From: Polaribacter sp. MED152
GTDB taxonomy: Bacteria > Bacteroidota > Bacteroidia > Flavobacteriales > Flavobacteriaceae
NCBI RefSeq assembly: GCF_000152945.2
Contig: NC_020830.1
Span: 682,001 to 746,000 of the forward strand
Length of the DNA stretch: 64,000 nucleotides
Reading direction: 5' to 3'
Position numbers and translations under genes: made by a program
Notes under the pieces: model-generated
The model's database searches: none
Seen by the model: the letters and a program-made list of their open reading frames with translations, nothing else
Told to the model about the DNA's origin: nothing
Part shown: piece by piece, positions 63,418-64,000 of the stretch
How positions within the stretch are numbered: the stretch's first letter is position 1
Layout of the letters: each line of letters opens with the position of its first letter

Positions 63418-64000
63418 TTACAAACGTTTATCCATTTGTTTTACCATCATATCTTTCCATTCTCTAAAATCACCAGCAATAATATGTTTTCTTGCTTCAC
63501 GAGTTAACCAAACATAAAAACCTAAATTGTGTATAGAGGCTATTTGTTTACCTAACATTTCTTTAGCCACAAATAAGTGACGTAAATAAGCTTTAGAATA
63601 CATAGTATCTACAGAAGTAATACCCATTTCATCTATTGGCGAAAAATCTTCTGCCCACTTCTTATTCTTGATGTTTATTGAGCCATGAGCAGTAAACAAC
63701 ATACCATTTCTTGCATTTCTAGTAGGCATAACACAATCGAACATGTCTATACCTAAGGCAATATTTTCTAAAATATTAATTGGTGTACCTACACCCATTA
63801 AATAACGAGGCTTATCTTCTGGTAAAATTTCTGTAACAACCTCTGTCATTGCATACATTTCTTCTGCAGGCTCACCAACAGAAAGACCACCAATTGCATT
63901 CGCTTTTTGATCTGAATTTGCAATGTATTCAGCAGATTGCCTTCTTAAATCTTTATATGTACTTCCTTGAACAATTGGCATAAAAGTTTGCTCAAAACCA
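63418..64000 (-). CDS. tgt: tRNA-guanine(34) transglycosylase, C-terminal part; zinc-ligand cysteines absent
   Basis: The gene continues beyond the window, so the N-terminus is missing; 194 residues are open to the edge. Visible are MPIVQGSTYKDLRRQSAEYI, the substrate-binding GGLSVGEPAEEM, and GIDMFDCVMPTRNARNGMLF with the catalytic Asp and the anticodon-loop contacts. The zinc site is unusual: where a CxCxxC motif is expected before the conserved AYLRHL, it reads PIDEMGITSVDTMYSKAYL with no cysteine; the fourth ligand His is kept (ASIHNLGFY). It inserts queuine or preQ1 at position 34 of tRNAs. It leads the unit ending in accA. Confidence 0.93.
   Translation of the reverse strand, partial: GFEQTFMPIVQGSTYKDLRRQSAEYIANSDQKANAIGGLSVGEPAEEMYAMTEVVTEILPEDKPRYLMGVGTPINILENIALGIDMFDCVMPTRNARNGMLFTAHGSINIKNKKWAEDFSPIDEMGITSVDTMYSKAYLRHLFVAKEMLGKQIASIHNLGFYVWLTREARKHIIAGDFREWKDMMVKQMDKRL

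Noticed and set aside
63418..64000. Tgt as a pseudogene because of lost cysteines
   Set aside because: The frame is open to the window edge, the catalytic Asp region and conserved segments are intact, and the gene leads a plausible unit; it is more likely a zinc-free form.

Overview
The window is AT-rich chromosomal DNA from a member of the Bacteroidota, most likely the family Flavobacteriaceae (Polaribacter/Tenacibaculum-like). Evidence: TamL-type lipoprotein next to TamB, an LptD with a short Ser/Lys-rich N-terminus, secreted proteins ending in type IX secretion (T9SS) type A sorting domains, a menaquinone gene cluster, PspC/PadR/DUF4870 and head-GIN families, and promoters fitting TTG-N19-TAnnTTTG. 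Ribosome binding sites of Shine-Dalgarno type are mostly absent and several genes start with TTG or GTG. I see no phage, insertion sequence, CRISPR array, tRNA or rRNA; this is core genome with a few accessory-looking secreted proteins.

Layout. 1-5465 (minus): tamB followed by the start of tamL, an outer-membrane assembly pair. 5611-6264: small anchored peptidoglycan-binding protein. 6261-17140 (minus): a long directon that runs amidase, MlaD, two Fe-S redox proteins, two bacterial PH proteins, then menA, an SRPBCC protein, menC, a CPBP protease and menE. 17233-20334 (plus): lptD and ridA. 20414-22414 (minus): pfkA-gapA. 22555-27015 (minus): a second TamB. 27173-30056 (plus): tsaD and an LTA-synthase-like sulfatase. 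30057-32763: small membrane proteins, a VanX-type dipeptidase and a secreted protein of unknown function. 32895-35543: pyruvate dehydrogenase E1 alpha and E2. 35616-38919 (minus): recG and a serine hydrolase. 39080-44776 (minus): a 1898-residue T9SS-exported surface protein. 45102-49647 (plus): an RsmB-like methyltransferase and two tandem secreted endonuclease I enzymes. 49829-53506: purL. 53814-54602: a secreted 22-residue-repeat solenoid. 54672-55127: DUF4442 protein. 55281-58602: DUF4870-PadR-PspC-head GIN envelope module. 58932-59966: TlpA-like lipoprotein. 59963-60169: small membrane protein. 60397-64000 (minus): tgt (partial), LptF/G permease, EamA transporter, accA.

Together the genes are dominated by envelope building (TamL/TamB, LptD, LptF/G, MlaD, amidase, PG-binding protein, dipeptidase, PspC module), respiration (menaquinone, Fe-S proteins) and central carbon metabolism (pfkA, gapA, pdh, accA). 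I did not find an obviously new multi-gene defence or mobile system. The observations I would look at first are the loss of cluster ligands in the N-terminal half of the CCG-type Fe-S protein, the absence of zinc cysteines in Tgt, the repeated motif array upstream of the giant surface protein and its unassigned C-terminal region, the exact 22-residue secreted solenoid, two possible leaderless promoters, and two unannotated small transcription units (53556-53671 and 58678-58856).
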